Below are positions 17,231 to 28,902 of a stretch of DNA of 64,000 nt, one piece after another. Origin of the DNA: Mixta gaviniae (GTDB taxonomy: Bacteria > Pseudomonadota > Gammaproteobacteria > Enterobacterales > Enterobacteriaceae); NCBI RefSeq assembly GCF_002953195.1, contig NZ_CP026377.1, forward strand, positions 4,154,001 through 4,218,000. Reading direction: 5' to 3'. The position numbers were made by a program, and so were the translations under genes. Under the pieces are notes generated by a model, which saw nothing but the letters and a program-made list of their open reading frames with translations, was not told the DNA's origin and made no database searches. Position 1 is the first letter of the stretch, and each line of letters opens with the position of its first letter.

Positions 17231-18646
17231 ATGAGCGTTTCCCTGAAAACAAAAATCAGCTATGGCTTCGGCGCGTTCGGCAAGGATTTCGCCATCGGCA
17301 TCATCTATATGTACCTGATGTACTACTACACCGACGTGGTGGGCGTTTCGGTCAGCATGGTCGCCACGCTGTTTCTGGTGGCGCGCATTCTCGATGCGCT
17401 GGCGGACCCGATCATGGGCTGGATTGTGGAGCGTACCCGCTCGCGCTGGGGCAAATTCAAGCCCTGGATCCTGATCGGCACGCTGCTGAATGCCGGCGTG
17501 CTGGTCAGCGTATTTTGCGCTCATCACTTCAGCGGCACCGGGCTACTAATCTATATCTGGGCGACCTACCTGCTGTGGGGTTTCACCTACACCATTATGG
17601 ATGTGCCTTTCTGGTCGCTGGTACCCTGTATTACCCTCGACAAACAGGAACGCGAAGCGCTGACGCCCTGGCCGCGCTTTTTCGCCAGCAGCGCCGGTTA
17701 TCTGACCGGCGTGCTGGGCCTGCCGCTGGTTCAATGGCTGGGCGCAGGCAACGAGGGCGAAGGCTTTATGCGTTTTACCTTTATCCTGGTGTTCTTTTTT
17801 ATCCTCTCTACGCTGGTCACCCTGCGCAACGTGAAAGAGCGCTACTCATCCTCGCACAGCACGCAGCAGGTCGCGCACCGCCTGCGTGACGTGTTGACGC
17901 TGATTTACCGCAATAAGCCGCTGTTTGCCCTGCTGATTATGGCGCTGTCGTGGAACCTGGCCCACAACATCATCACTTCGTTCGCCATTTATTACTTTAA
18001 GTATGTGGTGGGCCGCGCCGATCTTTTTCCGTGGTATATGATGTTCGCCGGCGTCGCCAACCTGCTGGCGATCGTGCTGTTTCCGAGGCTGGCGCGCCGC
18101 TTTTCACGCCGCAAGCTCTGGATCGCCGCCTCGCTGCTGCCGGTGCTGAGCTGCTTTTTACTGCTGGGCGTCGCGCTGTTCGCGCCGCAGAGCGCCAGCC
18201 TGATCGCCCTTTCCGGCATGCTGGTGAATATCGGCGGCGCCTTTTTCTGGGTGATGCTGGTGATTATGGTGGCCGACACCGTTGACTACGGCGATTATGC
18301 GCTGGGCATGCGCATCGAAAGTATCGCCTATGCGGTGCAGACCATGGTGGTGAAAGCGGGTGCCGCCTTCGCCGGCCTGGTGATCGGCGTAATGCTGGGG
18401 TTAGTGGGTTATGTGCCCGGCGTCGCGCAAAGCAGCGGCACCGTCGCCGGCATGCAGGCGATTATGGTAGGCGCGCCGCTGCTGTTTTTCGTTATTACAC
18501 TCTGGGTTTATCGCCGCTATTACCATCTCGACGGCGCGCTGCTTAGCCAGGTACAGCAGCACCTGCAGCAAAAATATGGCGCGGGCAAAGGCGAGACGAC
18601 GCCAGAAACCGCGCCCGCCGCCCTGCCGCTGGACGCGGCCAGATAG
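17231..18646 (+). CDS. melB: melibiose:cation symporter MelB (GPH family)
   Basis: A 471-residue inner-membrane transporter of the glycoside-pentoside-hexuronide:cation family, near the E. coli MelB length (473). About twelve helices are seen. The opening [20 protein letters not shown] and the [12 protein letters not shown] and [14 protein letters not shown] segments carry the conserved aspartates that bind cation and sugar. The C-terminus is a polar tail. GAGGAAAGCATC precedes the ATG at 17231, 80 bases after melA. It imports melibiose with Na+, H+ or Li+. A strong hairpin follows. Confidence 0.93.
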   Translation: MSVSLKTKISYGFGAFGKDFAIGIIYMYLMYYYTDVVGVSVSMVATLFLVARILDALADPIMGWIVERTRSRWGKFKPWILIGTLLNAGVLVSVFCAHHFSGTGLLIYIWATYLLWGFTYTIMDVPFWSLVPCITLDKQEREALTPWPRFFASSAGYLTGVLGLPLVQWLGAGNEGEGFMRFTFILVFFFILSTLVTLRNVKERYSSSHSTQQVAHRLRDVLTLIYRNKPLFALLIMALSWNLAHNIITSFAIYYFKYVVGRADLFPWYMMFAGVANLLAIVLFPRLARRFSRRKLWIAASLLPVLSCFLLLGVALFAPQSASLIALSGMLVNIGGAFFWVMLVIMVADTVDYGDYALGMRIESIAYAVQTMVVKAGAAFAGLVIGVMLGLVGYVPGVAQSSGTVAGMQAIMVGAPLLFFVITLWVYRRYYHLDGALLSQVQQHLQQKYGAGKGETTPETAPAALPLDAAR

Positions 18647-18652
18647 CCGCCG

Positions 18653-18685
18653 CCGACAGGCCGCCTGCGCAGCGCGGCCTGTCGG
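18653..18685 (+). terminator. hairpin after melB
   Basis: A 12-base perfect stem (CCGACAGGCCGC / GCGGCCTGTCGG, nine-base loop) begins seven bases after the melB stop. No T tract follows, so it may be a 3'-end stabiliser or a Rho-type site. Confidence 0.55.
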
Positions 18686-18906
18686 ATCCGTCTCTGCCTG
18701 CGCGACGCGCATGACCGCTTATTGTCAGCTGCGCGGCGCGACCTGACCGCGCCTTTCTCCCCGAAGCCCTGCCGCCCGAGCGTGCCTTACTCCGGTACGG
18801 GGCCGCGGTGTCTCGCATTAATCTTCCGTTTTGCCGCCTGCCTCACAGCGCGCGCGATTAACCTTCGCTGACGCTATCGCCGTTGTCGAAAAATGTGCAA
18901 TGATTA

Positions 18907-18922
18907 GCTAAATCGGTTTAGC
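18907..18922. promoter_or_regulatory. ScrR operator at scrK
   Basis: GCTAAATCGGTTTAGC is a near-perfect palindrome of the scr operator type (core AAACCGGTTT with one mismatch), 24 bases before the scrK start. Related copies at 19888 and 19945 support one regulator for the locus. Confidence 0.8.
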
Positions 18923-18945
18923 TTCATTAGCAAAAGGATAAACGC

Positions 18946-19857
18946 ATGACAAAACGTGTCTGGGTATTGGGTGATGCTGTGGTGGATCTGTTGCCGGAGG
19001 GCGAACAGCGCCTGGCTATCTGTCCGGGCGGCGCGCCCGCCAATGTCGCGGTCGGCATCGCTCGCCTCGGCGGTAACAGCGCCTTTATCGGCTGCGTCGG
19101 CCAGGATCCCTTCGGCCAGCTGCTGCAAAGCACGCTGGAGCAGGAAGGGGTCGATACGCGCTGCCTGCGTCAGCTGCCGGACCAGCGCACCTCTACGGTG
19201 CTGGTCGGGCTGGATGACGAAGGCGAACGCACCTTTACCTTTATGGTGCGCCCCAGCGCCGATCTCTTCCTCAGCGAAAGCGATCTGCCGACCTTCGCCG
19301 CCGGCGAAGGCTTACATCTCTGTTCTATTGCACTCAGCGCCGAGCCTTCGCGCAGCGCCGCCTTTAGCGCCATGCGCCGCATACGCCAGGCGGGCGGCTG
19401 GGTCAGCTTTGATCCTAATCTGCGCGAAGATCTCTGGCGCGACGCGCAGGCAATGCGCAGCAACGTGGCGGAGGCGCTGCGTCTGGCGGATATCATCAAG
19501 CTGTCACTGGAGGAGCTGCACTACCTTACCAACAGCAGCGATCTGCACCAGGGCATCGCACGCTTTACCACCACCTTTCAGCCCGCGCTGCTGCTCATTA
19601 CCCAGGGGAAAGCAGGCGTAACGTTGTGGCGCAACGGCGAGACGCAGCATTTTCCCGCCCCGCAGGTGAAGGTGGTCGATACCACCGGCGCCGGCGACGC
19701 TTTTGTCGCCGGGCTGCTGGCGGCGCTGATCGCTGACCCGACGCCGCTGGCGCCGGACGATATGGCGCGGGCGATCGCGAACGCGCAGCGCTGCGGCGCG
19801 CTGGCAACCACTGCCCGCGGCGCGATGACCGCGCTGCCCCGCCTGGAACAGGCATAA
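18946..19857 (+). CDS. scrK: fructokinase ScrK (PfkB family)
   Basis: A 303-residue ribokinase/PfkB-family sugar kinase. The N-terminal signature is visible as CPGGAPANVAVGIARLGG, and the C-terminal ATP/anion-hole motif as VVDTTGAGDAFVAGLLAAL with the catalytic aspartate. It phosphorylates the fructose released when ScrB cleaves sucrose-6-phosphate, giving fructose-6-phosphate. The start has AAAGGA upstream and follows a ScrR-like operator, so it forms a separate unit repressed together with scrYAB. The gene order scrK-scrY-scrA-scrB-scrR is the classical enteric sucrose regulon. Confidence 0.93.
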   Translation: MTKRVWVLGDAVVDLLPEGEQRLAICPGGAPANVAVGIARLGGNSAFIGCVGQDPFGQLLQSTLEQEGVDTRCLRQLPDQRTSTVLVGLDDEGERTFTFMVRPSADLFLSESDLPTFAAGEGLHLCSIALSAEPSRSAAFSAMRRIRQAGGWVSFDPNLREDLWRDAQAMRSNVAEALRLADIIKLSLEELHYLTNSSDLHQGIARFTTTFQPALLLITQGKAGVTLWRNGETQHFPAPQVKVVDTTGAGDAFVAGLLAALIADPTPLAPDDMARAIANAQRCGALATTARGAMTALPRLEQA

Positions 19858-19887
19858 AAAGAGAAAATTGCTGGCCCGGTCACATTT

Positions 19888-21617
<1,730 letters not shown>

Positions 21618-21649
21618 TCCGCCATAACAATCACCTGAAAGGGGACAGT

Positions 21650-23023
21650 ATGAATGTTGAAAACGTAGCGCAGCAGCTTTTACCGCTGTTGGGCGGCAGG
21701 GAAAATATCGCATCGGCCGCGCACTGCGCCACACGCCTGCGTCTGGTACTGGTGGATGATGGCAAAGCGCAAAAAGAGGCGATCGACAAGCTGGACGGCG
21801 TGAAAGGCTGCTTCCGCAACGCCGGTCAGATGCAGATCATCTTCGGCACCGGGGTGGTGAATAAGGTCTATGCCGCCTTTGTGCAGGCGGCGGGCATCAG
21901 CGAAGCGAGCAAGGGCGAAGCGGCGCAGGCGGCGGCGCAAAAGCTTAATCCGGTGCAGCGCGTCGCCCGCCTGCTCTCCAATATCTTTGTGCCGATCATC
22001 CCGGCGATTGTTGCCTCCGGGGTACTGATGGGCCTGCTGGGGATGATGAAAACCTACGGCTGGGTCAACGCCGATAGCGCGCTGTTCGTGATGCTGGATA
22101 TGTTCAGCTCGGCGGCATTCATTATCCTGCCGATCCTGATCGGCTTTACCGCCGCGCGCGAGTTTGGCGGCAACCCCTATCTGGGCGCCACCCTCGGCGG
22201 CATCCTGACCCACCCGGCGTTGACCAACGCCTGGGGCGTGGCCGGCGGCTTTAAGACGATGGATTTCTTCGGGCTGGATGTGGCGATGATTGGCTATCAG
22301 GGCACGGTATTTCCGGTGCTGCTGGCGGTCTGGTTTATGAGCCTGCTGGAGAAGCGCCTGCGCCGCATCGTGCCGGACGCGCTGGATATCATTCTCACCC
22401 CTTTCCTGACGGTGATTATCTCCGGCTTTGTCGCCATGCTGATTATCGGGCCGGCGGGACGCGCGCTCGGCGACGGCATCTCGCTGGTCCTCAGCACGCT
22501 GATCGCCCATGCCGGCTGGCTGGCGGGGCTGCTATTCGGCGGGCTTTATTCGGTGATCGTCATCACCGGTATCCACCACAGCTTCCACGCCATTGAGGCG
22601 GGCCTGCTGGGCAACCCCGCCATCGGCGTCAATTTCCTGCTGCCGATCTGGTCGATGGCCAACGTGGCGCAGGCGGGTGCCTGCCTGGCGGTGTGGTTCA
22701 AAACCCGCGACGTGAAGACGCGCAGCATCGTGCTGCCCTCCGCCTTTTCCGGCATGCTCGGCATTACCGAAGCGGCGATTTTCGGCGTTAACCTGCGCTA
22801 TATGAAGCCGTTTATCGCCGGGATTATCGGCGGCGCGGCGGCGGGCGCCTGGGTGGTAGTGAGCCATGTCAATATGACCGCCGTCGGCCTGACGGCGCTG
22901 CCGGGTATGGCGATCGTGCAGGCCAGTTCGCTGCTGAACTATATTATCGGCATGGCGATCGCCTTCGGCATCGGTTTCCTGCTGTCGCTGACGCTGAAAT
23001 ATAAAGTGGGGCCGGAAGTATGA
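21650..23023 (+). CDS. scrA: sucrose PTS enzyme IIBC, ScrA
   Basis: A 457-residue phosphotransferase permease. The N-terminal IIB domain carries the phosphorylated cysteine in SAAHCATRLRL (Cys26). The IIC domain from about residue 105 has ten or so membrane helices with the substrate-site segment GIHHSFHAIEAGL and SGMLGITEAAIFGVNLRYM. It imports sucrose and phosphorylates it to sucrose-6-phosphate, using a IIA domain supplied elsewhere (usually Crr). AAAGGGGACAGT precedes the ATG. It lies 32 bases after scrY, and its end overlaps scrB by four bases (ATGA), a translational coupling. Confidence 0.95.
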   Translation: MNVENVAQQLLPLLGGRENIASAAHCATRLRLVLVDDGKAQKEAIDKLDGVKGCFRNAGQMQIIFGTGVVNKVYAAFVQAAGISEASKGEAAQAAAQKLNPVQRVARLLSNIFVPIIPAIVASGVLMGLLGMMKTYGWVNADSALFVMLDMFSSAAFIILPILIGFTAAREFGGNPYLGATLGGILTHPALTNAWGVAGGFKTMDFFGLDVAMIGYQGTVFPVLLAVWFMSLLEKRLRRIVPDALDIILTPFLTVIISGFVAMLIIGPAGRALGDGISLVLSTLIAHAGWLAGLLFGGLYSVIVITGIHHSFHAIEAGLLGNPAIGVNFLLPIWSMANVAQAGACLAVWFKTRDVKTRSIVLPSAFSGMLGITEAAIFGVNLRYMKPFIAGIIGGAAAGAWVVVSHVNMTAVGLTALPGMAIVQASSLLNYIIGMAIAFGIGFLLSLTLKYKVGPEV

Positions 23024-24426
23024 AAGAGATACAGCTGCTGAAGCAGACGGCGCTGGCGCTGATGCAGGGCCAGACGCGCGCCGCCCAGGATCCGCACCGC
23101 CCCGGCTGGCATCTGGCGCCGCCGGTCGGCCTGCTCAACGATCCGAACGGGTTTATTCAATTCGCCGGCCGCTATCACCTGTTTTATCAGTGGAATCCGC
23201 TGGCCTGCGCGCACGGCGCAAAGTTCTGGGGCCACTGGAGTTCCGCCGATCTGCTGAGCTGGCGACATGAGCCTGTTGCGCTGACGCCGGCGGAAGCTTA
23301 TGAGAGCCACGGCTGCTACTCCGGCTCGGCGGTGGACGATAACGGCGTGCTGACGCTGATCTATACCGGTAATGTGAAGTTTACCGCGGGCCGCACCGCC
23401 TGGCAGTGCCTGGCGACGCTGGATGAAAAGGGCGACTGCCAGAAGCTGGGGCCCGTGCTGGCGCTGCCGGAAGGCTACAGCGGCCACGTGCGCGATCCTA
23501 AAGTGTGGCGTCACGACGGCGCCTGGTACATGGTGCTGGGTGCGCAGGATCTGGCGGGCAGAGGCAAGGTGCTGCTGCTGCGCGGCGAAACGCTGCAGCA
23601 GTGGCAGCTGCTGGGCGAGATCGCCGGCAGCGGGCTTAACGGCCTCGGCGATTTCGGCTATATGTGGGAGTGTCCCGACCTGTTCCGGCTGGGCGAACGC
23701 GACGTGCTGATCGTCTGTCCGCAAGGGCTGCCGGCGCAGGAGACGCGCTGGCTCAATACCTTCCAGAGCGGCTACTTTATCGGCACGCTGGATTACCCGC
23801 AGGCGCGCTATACGCACGGCGACTTCCAGGAGCTGGATCTTGGCTTTGAGTTTTACGCACCGCAGACCACCCTCAGCGATGACGGGCGGCGGCTGATGTT
23901 CGGCTGGATGGGCATCCCCGACGGCGATGAGTTTTATCAGCCGACGCTCGCGCATGGCTGGATCCACCAGATGACCTGCCCGCGCGAGCTGACGCTGCAG
24001 CAGGATCGTCTGTTGCAGCGTCCGGCGCGCGAGTTACAGCAGCTGCGCGGCGCGCAGAGGCGGCTGCAGGGCGCAGCGCAACAGCTGGAAACGCTGGATA
24101 TCGCCAGCGCGGAGCTGCTGATCGCGCCGGAAGGAGCGCTGACGGCGCACTTCGGCGATGCGCTGCGGCTGGACTATCGCCAGGGGGAGCTGCGCCTTTC
24201 GCGCCGCAACCTGCGCAGCGGCCAGCAGGAGGATCGCTACTGGCTCGGCGCGCTGCGGCAGCTGCATATTTTCTGCGATCGCTCCAGCGTCGAGATCTTT
24301 ATCAATGATGGCGAGGCGGTGATGTCGGCGCGCTATTTCCCCGCCGACGCGCCGCGCCTGCGGCTGGAGGGGGAGGCAAAGGTAACGCTGGATTACTGGC
24401 GGCTGGAGCCTGGCGTGATAGTATAA
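23020..24426 (+). CDS. scrB: sucrose-6-phosphate hydrolase ScrB (GH32)
   Basis: A 468-residue GH32 invertase-type enzyme. The five-blade propeller shows the nucleophile motif PVGLLNDPNGFIQF, the transition-state stabiliser VRDPKVW and the acid/base motif MWECPDLF; a C-terminal beta-sandwich follows (about 330-468, FCDRSSVEIFINDGEAVMSA). It splits sucrose-6-phosphate into glucose-6-phosphate and fructose in the cytoplasm. The start overlaps the scrA stop (ATGA). Confidence 0.95.
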   Translation: MKEIQLLKQTALALMQGQTRAAQDPHRPGWHLAPPVGLLNDPNGFIQFAGRYHLFYQWNPLACAHGAKFWGHWSSADLLSWRHEPVALTPAEAYESHGCYSGSAVDDNGVLTLIYTGNVKFTAGRTAWQCLATLDEKGDCQKLGPVLALPEGYSGHVRDPKVWRHDGAWYMVLGAQDLAGRGKVLLLRGETLQQWQLLGEIAGSGLNGLGDFGYMWECPDLFRLGERDVLIVCPQGLPAQETRWLNTFQSGYFIGTLDYPQARYTHGDFQELDLGFEFYAPQTTLSDDGRRLMFGWMGIPDGDEFYQPTLAHGWIHQMTCPRELTLQQDRLLQRPARELQQLRGAQRRLQGAAQQLETLDIASAELLIAPEGALTAHFGDALRLDYRQGELRLSRRNLRSGQQEDRYWLGALRQLHIFCDRSSVEIFINDGEAVMSARYFPADAPRLRLEGEAKVTLDYWRLEPGVIV

Positions 24427-24457
24427 CCGCCATCGATTCAGCCTGATGTAGCCAACA

Positions 24458-25465
24458 GTGAATAAACCCAAACGCGTCACGATCAAAGATATCGCCCAGC
24501 TGGCGGGCGTATCGAAGTCTACCGCCAGCCTGGTTCTCAGCGGACGAGGAAAAGAGCTGCGTGTCTCGGAAGCCACGCGCGAGCGGGTGATGGATATCGC
24601 CCGCCAGGCGCACTATCAGCCCAGTATCCACGCGCGCGCGCTCAACTCTTCGCGCAGCCACACCGTCGGGCTGGTGGTGCCGGAGATGACCAACCAGGGC
24701 TTCGCCACCTTTTCTCATGCGCTGGAAACCCTGTGCCGCGACGCCGGTCTTCAGCTGCTGATCGCCTGTACCGACGAGAACGCCAGTCAGGAGACGCTGG
24801 CGGTCAACAACCTGATCCAGCGTCAGGTGGACGGGCTGATTGTCGCCTCCAGCATGTTGAACGACGCGGAGTATCAGAAGATTAATCAGCAGATCCCGGT
24901 AGTGCTGTTCGACCGTCATCTGGGCGAATCGACGCTGCCGCTGGTGATCACCGACGCGATTGAACCTACCGCCCGGCTGGTGGAGCGCGTAGCGCGCGAA
25001 GGCGTCGAGGAGTTCTACTTTTTCGGCGGGCAGCCGCGCATCTCACCGACGCGCGATCGGCTTGAGGGCTTTCGTCAGGGGCTGGATCGCGCCGGTATGG
25101 CGCTAAAGCCGGAGTGGATAATTCACGGCCACTATCACGCCAGCTCCGGTTATGAGATGTTCGCCGAACTCTGTATGCGTCTTGGCCGCGTGCCGAAAGC
25201 GCTGTTCTGCGCCGCCTGCGGCCTGCAGGAAGGGGTGCTGCGTTATCTCAGCCAGCACGGGCTGCTGGAGCAGCCGATTCGGCTCTGCAGTTTTGACGAT
25301 CACTATCTGTACGATGCGCTGTCGGTGAAGATCGATACCGTGGTGCAGGATGAGCGGATGCTGGCGTGGAACTGCTTCGAGATTATTTCGGGGTTGATTG
25401 AAGGAGAAACGCTGGAAAATCAGCAGCGGCAGCTGCCTGCCCTGCTGAAATGGCGCAGCGCCTGA
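24458..25465 (+). CDS. scrR: sucrose operon repressor ScrR (LacI family)
   Basis: A 335-residue LacI-family repressor. The helix-turn-helix is at residues 5-30 ([20 protein letters not shown]), the hinge helix near 50-65, and a periplasmic-binding-protein-like effector domain follows ([20 protein letters not shown]). Known inducers in the family are fructose and fructose-1-phosphate. The start is GTG at 24458, with no strong ribosome-binding site, so expression may rely on coupling to scrB, which ends 31 bases before. It should bind the three operator-like sites upstream of scrK and scrY. Confidence 0.93.
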   Translation: MNKPKRVTIKDIAQLAGVSKSTASLVLSGRGKELRVSEATRERVMDIARQAHYQPSIHARALNSSRSHTVGLVVPEMTNQGFATFSHALETLCRDAGLQLLIACTDENASQETLAVNNLIQRQVDGLIVASSMLNDAEYQKINQQIPVVLFDRHLGESTLPLVITDAIEPTARLVERVAREGVEEFYFFGGQPRISPTRDRLEGFRQGLDRAGMALKPEWIIHGHYHASSGYEMFAELCMRLGRVPKALFCAACGLQEGVLRYLSQHGLLEQPIRLCSFDDHYLYDALSVKIDTVVQDERMLAWNCFEIISGLIEGETLENQQRQLPALLKWRSA

Positions 25466-25502
25466 AGGTTTACGCGCTCGTTACTCGCGGCGCGTGATGC
25501 GG

Positions 25503-25528
25503 CGCAGCCCTCCTCCCTGACGGCTGCG
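25503..25528 (+). terminator. hairpin after scrR
   Basis: CGCAGCC / GGCTGCG with a 12-base loop and a short TTTG tail lies between convergent scrR and ddc. It is a weak terminator candidate. Confidence 0.35.
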
Positions 25529-25584
25529 TTTGCGCCCTCCCTGGCGCGTTATGCGATCTCTTCAGCGTCGCGCTGTGCGACGCA

Positions 25585-27057
25585 TCAGGCGTTGAGCAAC
25601 TGTTGCGCGGTGGTCTCCACCAGCGCCAGCAGCACCTTAATATCCTCAAAGCCGGCTGCCGGATTAAGCAGCGTCAGCTTCAGGCAGGTGACGCCGTTAA
25701 ACTCCGTCACGCCGACGTTGGCACGTCCCGAAGCCAGCAGCGCGTCGCCGATACGCTGATTCAGCAGCGCCACGGCAGGCTCGCCGCCGGCCAGCAGCGG
25801 CTGCGGCCGATAGCGGAACAGCACGCTCGCCAGCTGCGGCTGCATTACCAGCTCCAGCGCAGCCTGCTCATCGACATAGCGCGCTACCTGCTGCGCCAGC
25901 GTGACGCCGTGATCGATAATCGCCGCGTACTGCCGCTGCCCTAACGCTTCCAGCCCCATCCACAGCTTCAGCGCGTCGAAACGGCGCGTGGTCTGCAGCG
26001 ATTTGGAAACCAGATTCGGCACGCCCTGCGCCTCATCAAATTCAGAGTTCAGATAGGCCGCCTGGTAGCGCATCAGCTCATAGTGGCGCGCCTCTTTCAG
26101 CAGGAAGGCGCCGCAGCTGATGGTCTGGAAGAATTGCTTATGGAAATCCAGCGTAATGGAGTCCATCAGCTCAATGCCGTCCAGATAGTCGCGATACTGG
26201 TCGGAGAGCAACAGCGCCCCGCCCCAGGCCGCATCCACATGCACCCAAATCTGCTGCTCCGCCGCCAGCGCGGCGATGGCGCGCAGCGGATCGATGGCGC
26301 CGGCGTCGGTGGTGCCGGCGGTGGCGACAATCGCCATCACCTGCTCGCCGTTGGCCTGTGCCTGGCTTAGCTTCGCCGCCAGATCCTCAATGTCCATGCG
26401 CGCGCGGTCGTCGGTCTTCACCAGGGTAACGCACTGGTAGCCCAGCCCCAGCAGCGCCATATTTTTCTGCACTGAGAAGTGGGCGTTTTCAGAGCAGAAC
26501 ACCTTTAGCTTGCGCAGATCGCCTGTCAGGCCATCCTGCTGAATAGAGTGACCGGCGCGCGCAAAGAAGGCGTCGCGCGCCAGCATCAGCCCCATCAGAT
26601 TGCTCTGGGTGCCGCCGCTGGTGAAGACGCCCGCGTCGCCGGCCTGATAGCCAACCTGCGCCCGCAGCCATGCGATCAGCTTCATTTCAATAATGGTGGC
26701 CGACGGGCTTTGGTCCCAGGAGTCCATGCTCTGGTTGGTGGCGTTAATCAACACCTCCGCCGCCTGGCTGACGACCAGGCTCGGGCAGTGCAGATGCGCC
26801 ACGCACTGCGGATGATGCACCGCCAGGCTATCCTGCAGAAAGTATTCAATCGCCCGCTCGATGGCGGCCTGATTGCCCAGCCCCTGTGGATTAAAATCGA
26901 GCTGAATGCGTTCGCGCAGCTCGTCGACGGTTTTGCCACGATACATCTCAGGCTGCTGTAGCCACTGCACTACCGCCTGGCTGCTCTGGGCTATCGCCTG
27001 CTGGTAGGCTTCGATGCTCTGCGCCGACGCCGCCAGGATAGGGTTTTCACCGCTCAT
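25585..27057 (-). CDS. ddc: L-2,4-diaminobutyrate decarboxylase
   Basis: A 490-residue PLP-dependent decarboxylase of the group II (glutamate/aromatic amino acid) type. Landmarks are FTSGGTQSNLMGLMLARDAF (PLP phosphate contact), VHVDAAWGGALLLS (aspartate on the pyridine nitrogen) and SITLDFHKQFFQTISCGAFL (PLP-binding lysine). It matches the 2,4-diaminobutyrate decarboxylases that make 1,3-diaminopropane. It starts five bases after dat on the same strand, and the dat-ddc pair is the known two-step route from aspartate semialdehyde. The product may serve as a free polyamine or a building block; no siderophore genes lie nearby. Confidence 0.92.
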   Translation of the reverse strand: MSGENPILAASAQSIEAYQQAIAQSSQAVVQWLQQPEMYRGKTVDELRERIQLDFNPQGLGNQAAIERAIEYFLQDSLAVHHPQCVAHLHCPSLVVSQAAEVLINATNQSMDSWDQSPSATIIEMKLIAWLRAQVGYQAGDAGVFTSGGTQSNLMGLMLARDAFFARAGHSIQQDGLTGDLRKLKVFCSENAHFSVQKNMALLGLGYQCVTLVKTDDRARMDIEDLAAKLSQAQANGEQVMAIVATAGTTDAGAIDPLRAIAALAAEQQIWVHVDAAWGGALLLSDQYRDYLDGIELMDSITLDFHKQFFQTISCGAFLLKEARHYELMRYQAAYLNSEFDEAQGVPNLVSKSLQTTRRFDALKLWMGLEALGQRQYAAIIDHGVTLAQQVARYVDEQAALELVMQPQLASVLFRYRPQPLLAGGEPAVALLNQRIGDALLASGRANVGVTEFNGVTCLKLTLLNPAAGFEDIKVLLALVETTAQQLLNA

Positions 27058-27062
27058 CGTCG

Positions 27063-28457
27063 TTACTCCCCTGCAACAGGCTGGACGCCTGCGGCCATCA
27101 GAGCGCTTTCGAATTTCTCCAGGAAAATCGACAGCTCATCGTTGGTGATCAGCAGCGAAGGCAGCAGGCGCAGCACGCTGCCGTGACGTCCGCCGCGCTC
27201 GAGGATCAGCCCCGCCTCAAAACATCTCTTCTGCAACAGCGCGGAGAGTTCGCCGTCGGCCGGGTAGCAGCCCAGGTGATCCTGCGCGGCATCTGGCTTA
27301 ACGATTTCGATGCCGATCATCATGCCCAGACCGCGTACGTGGCCAATGACCGGATAGCGCTTCTGCAGCCCGGCCAGCTGGCCTTTCAGCCACTCACCCT
27401 GCTCTGCCACCTTGCCTGCAATATTGTTCTCTTTCAGGATTTTCAGCGTGGTCAGGCCGGTGGCCATCGCCAGCTGGTTGCCGCGGAAGGTGCCGGTGTG
27501 GTGGCCCGGCGCCCAGGCGTCAAACTGCTTTTTAATGCCCAATACCGCCAGCGGCAAGCCGCCGCCGACCGCTTTCGACATTACGATGATATCCGGCTCG
27601 ATGCCCGCGTGTTCGAAGGCGAAGAATTTGCCGGTGCGCGCGAAGCCCGCCTGCACTTCATCAAGGATCAGCAGAATGTTGTGTTCCTGGGTCACTTTGC
27701 GGATGCGCTGCAGCCACTCGGCCGGCGCCGGGTTAACGCCGCCTTCGCCCTGCACCGCTTCGAGGATCACCGCCGCCGGTTTGCGTACGCCACTTTCCAC
27801 GTCGTTGATCAGATTTTCAAAGTAGTAGCTCAGCGCGTTGACACCCGCCTCGCCGCCGATGCCCAGCGGGCAACGGTAAAGATGCGGATAAGGCATAAAC
27901 TGCACTTCCGGCATCATGCCGTCGACCGCTTCTTTCGGCGACAGGTTGCCGGTCACCGCCAGCGCGCCGTGTGTCATGCCGTGGTAGCCGCCGGAGAAGC
28001 TGATAATGCCGGAACGGCCGGTGACTTTTTTCGCCAGCTTCAGCGCCGCTTCTACCGCATCCGCGCCGGAGGGGCCGGTAAACTGCAGGCAGTACGCTTT
28101 GCCTTCGCCCGGCAGCAGGGAGAGCAGATATTCTGAAAAGGCGTCTTTTAACGGTGTGGTGAGATCGAGAGTATGTAACGGCAAGCCGCTGGTAATGACA
28201 TTTTGGATGCTTTGCAGGATGTCAGGATGGTTGTGTCCCAGCGCCAGCGTTCCCGCGCCCGCCAGGCAATCAAGGTATTGATTATTCTCAACGTCAGTGA
28301 TCCATGCGCCGTCCGCTTTCGCAATGGCCAGGGGCAGCTTGCGCGGATAGCTTCTGACGTTCGATTCGAACGCATCCTGTCTTTCTAAATAATCTTTATT
28401 ATTTCTGTTCAATGAATTAGCACCTAAAGTATCAATACGGACTTTATCCGTCATCAT
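27063..28457 (-). CDS. dat: diaminobutyrate--2-oxoglutarate aminotransferase
   Basis: A 464-residue class III PLP aminotransferase. Key segments: [60 protein letters not shown] (PLP aspartate) and [20 protein letters not shown] (PLP lysine). It converts L-aspartate-4-semialdehyde plus glutamate to L-2,4-diaminobutyrate, feeding Ddc. Two adjacent ATGs (28457, 28454) follow AGGAGAGAT. A promoter with TTGAGC and TATATT at 17-base spacing lies about 90 bases upstream. Confidence 0.93.
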   Translation of the reverse strand: MMTDKVRIDTLGANSLNRNNKDYLERQDAFESNVRSYPRKLPLAIAKADGAWITDVENNQYLDCLAGAGTLALGHNHPDILQSIQNVITSGLPLHTLDLTTPLKDAFSEYLLSLLPGEGKAYCLQFTGPSGADAVEAALKLAKKVTGRSGIISFSGGYHGMTHGALAVTGNLSPKEAVDGMMPEVQFMPYPHLYRCPLGIGGEAGVNALSYYFENLINDVESGVRKPAAVILEAVQGEGGVNPAPAEWLQRIRKVTQEHNILLILDEVQAGFARTGKFFAFEHAGIEPDIIVMSKAVGGGLPLAVLGIKKQFDAWAPGHHTGTFRGNQLAMATGLTTLKILKENNIAGKVAEQGEWLKGQLAGLQKRYPVIGHVRGLGMMIGIEIVKPDAAQDHLGCYPADGELSALLQKRCFEAGLILERGGRHGSVLRLLPSLLITNDELSIFLEKFESALMAAGVQPVAGE

Positions 28458-28539
28458 ATCTCTCCTACAACCAGGGCGATTTACCGCGCCAGGGTTGAAA
28501 AATAAATGTCAGGGTTAATGCCTTACATAAGGCCGGCAT

Positions 28540-28568
28540 AATATAGGTTTTTTCAGTCTGCGGCTCAA
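28540..28568 (-). promoter_or_regulatory. sigma70 promoter of dat-ddc
   Basis: On the minus strand TTGAGC (28568-28563) and TATATT (28545-28540) are separated by 17 bases, about 90 bases before the dat start. Confidence 0.5.
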
Positions 28569-28830
28569 TTGATTATTTTGTGTATAATTATTTATTAATA
28601 AACCATGATAAATCAGAGGGTTATTTTGCGCGTTACCGTAGCGTTTTTTATCGCTAACGGCCAAATATGTAACGAATAAATAGCGCTGCAGGCAGGAGGT
28701 AACGGCGCAAAAGTTTTTCTTTTTTATCCCGAATCAGAAATTTCTCTTAAATAAATCAATACCCCCGCGCAGAAGGTTAATAAAATAGCCCTGGTCAGCT
28801 TTTTTTCGGAATCCGACGATTTTGCCGTTA

Positions 28831-28864
28831 GGGTCATCTCACTGTCATATCGCCCACGTATCAC
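28831..28864 (+). promoter_or_regulatory. candidate Pho box and -10 for the PiT gene
   Basis: GGGTCAT-CTCA-CTGTCAT (28831-28848) fits the PhoB direct-repeat pattern CTGTCAT-N4-CTGTCAT with 12 of 14 repeat positions. TATCAC at 28859-28864 sits ten bases later, where a -10 is expected in Pho promoters. Confidence 0.5.
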
Positions 28865-28902
28865 ACCTGCACTGCCGTCTCAATTCTGTTGCGAGGTCCG
28901 TC

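Larger units (their letters stand above)
28458..28902. other. divergent control region of dat and the PiT gene
   Basis: A 445-base AT-rich region without a gene. The left part carries the dat promoter, and the right end carries a Pho-box-like element before the PiT transporter. Runs of A/T such as 28590-28620 are unremarkable. Confidence 0.6.

Noticed and set aside
22939..23967. 342-residue minus-strand frame opposite scrA/scrB
   Set aside because: Covers the junction of two well-defined coupled genes; composition typical of a reverse-frame shadow.
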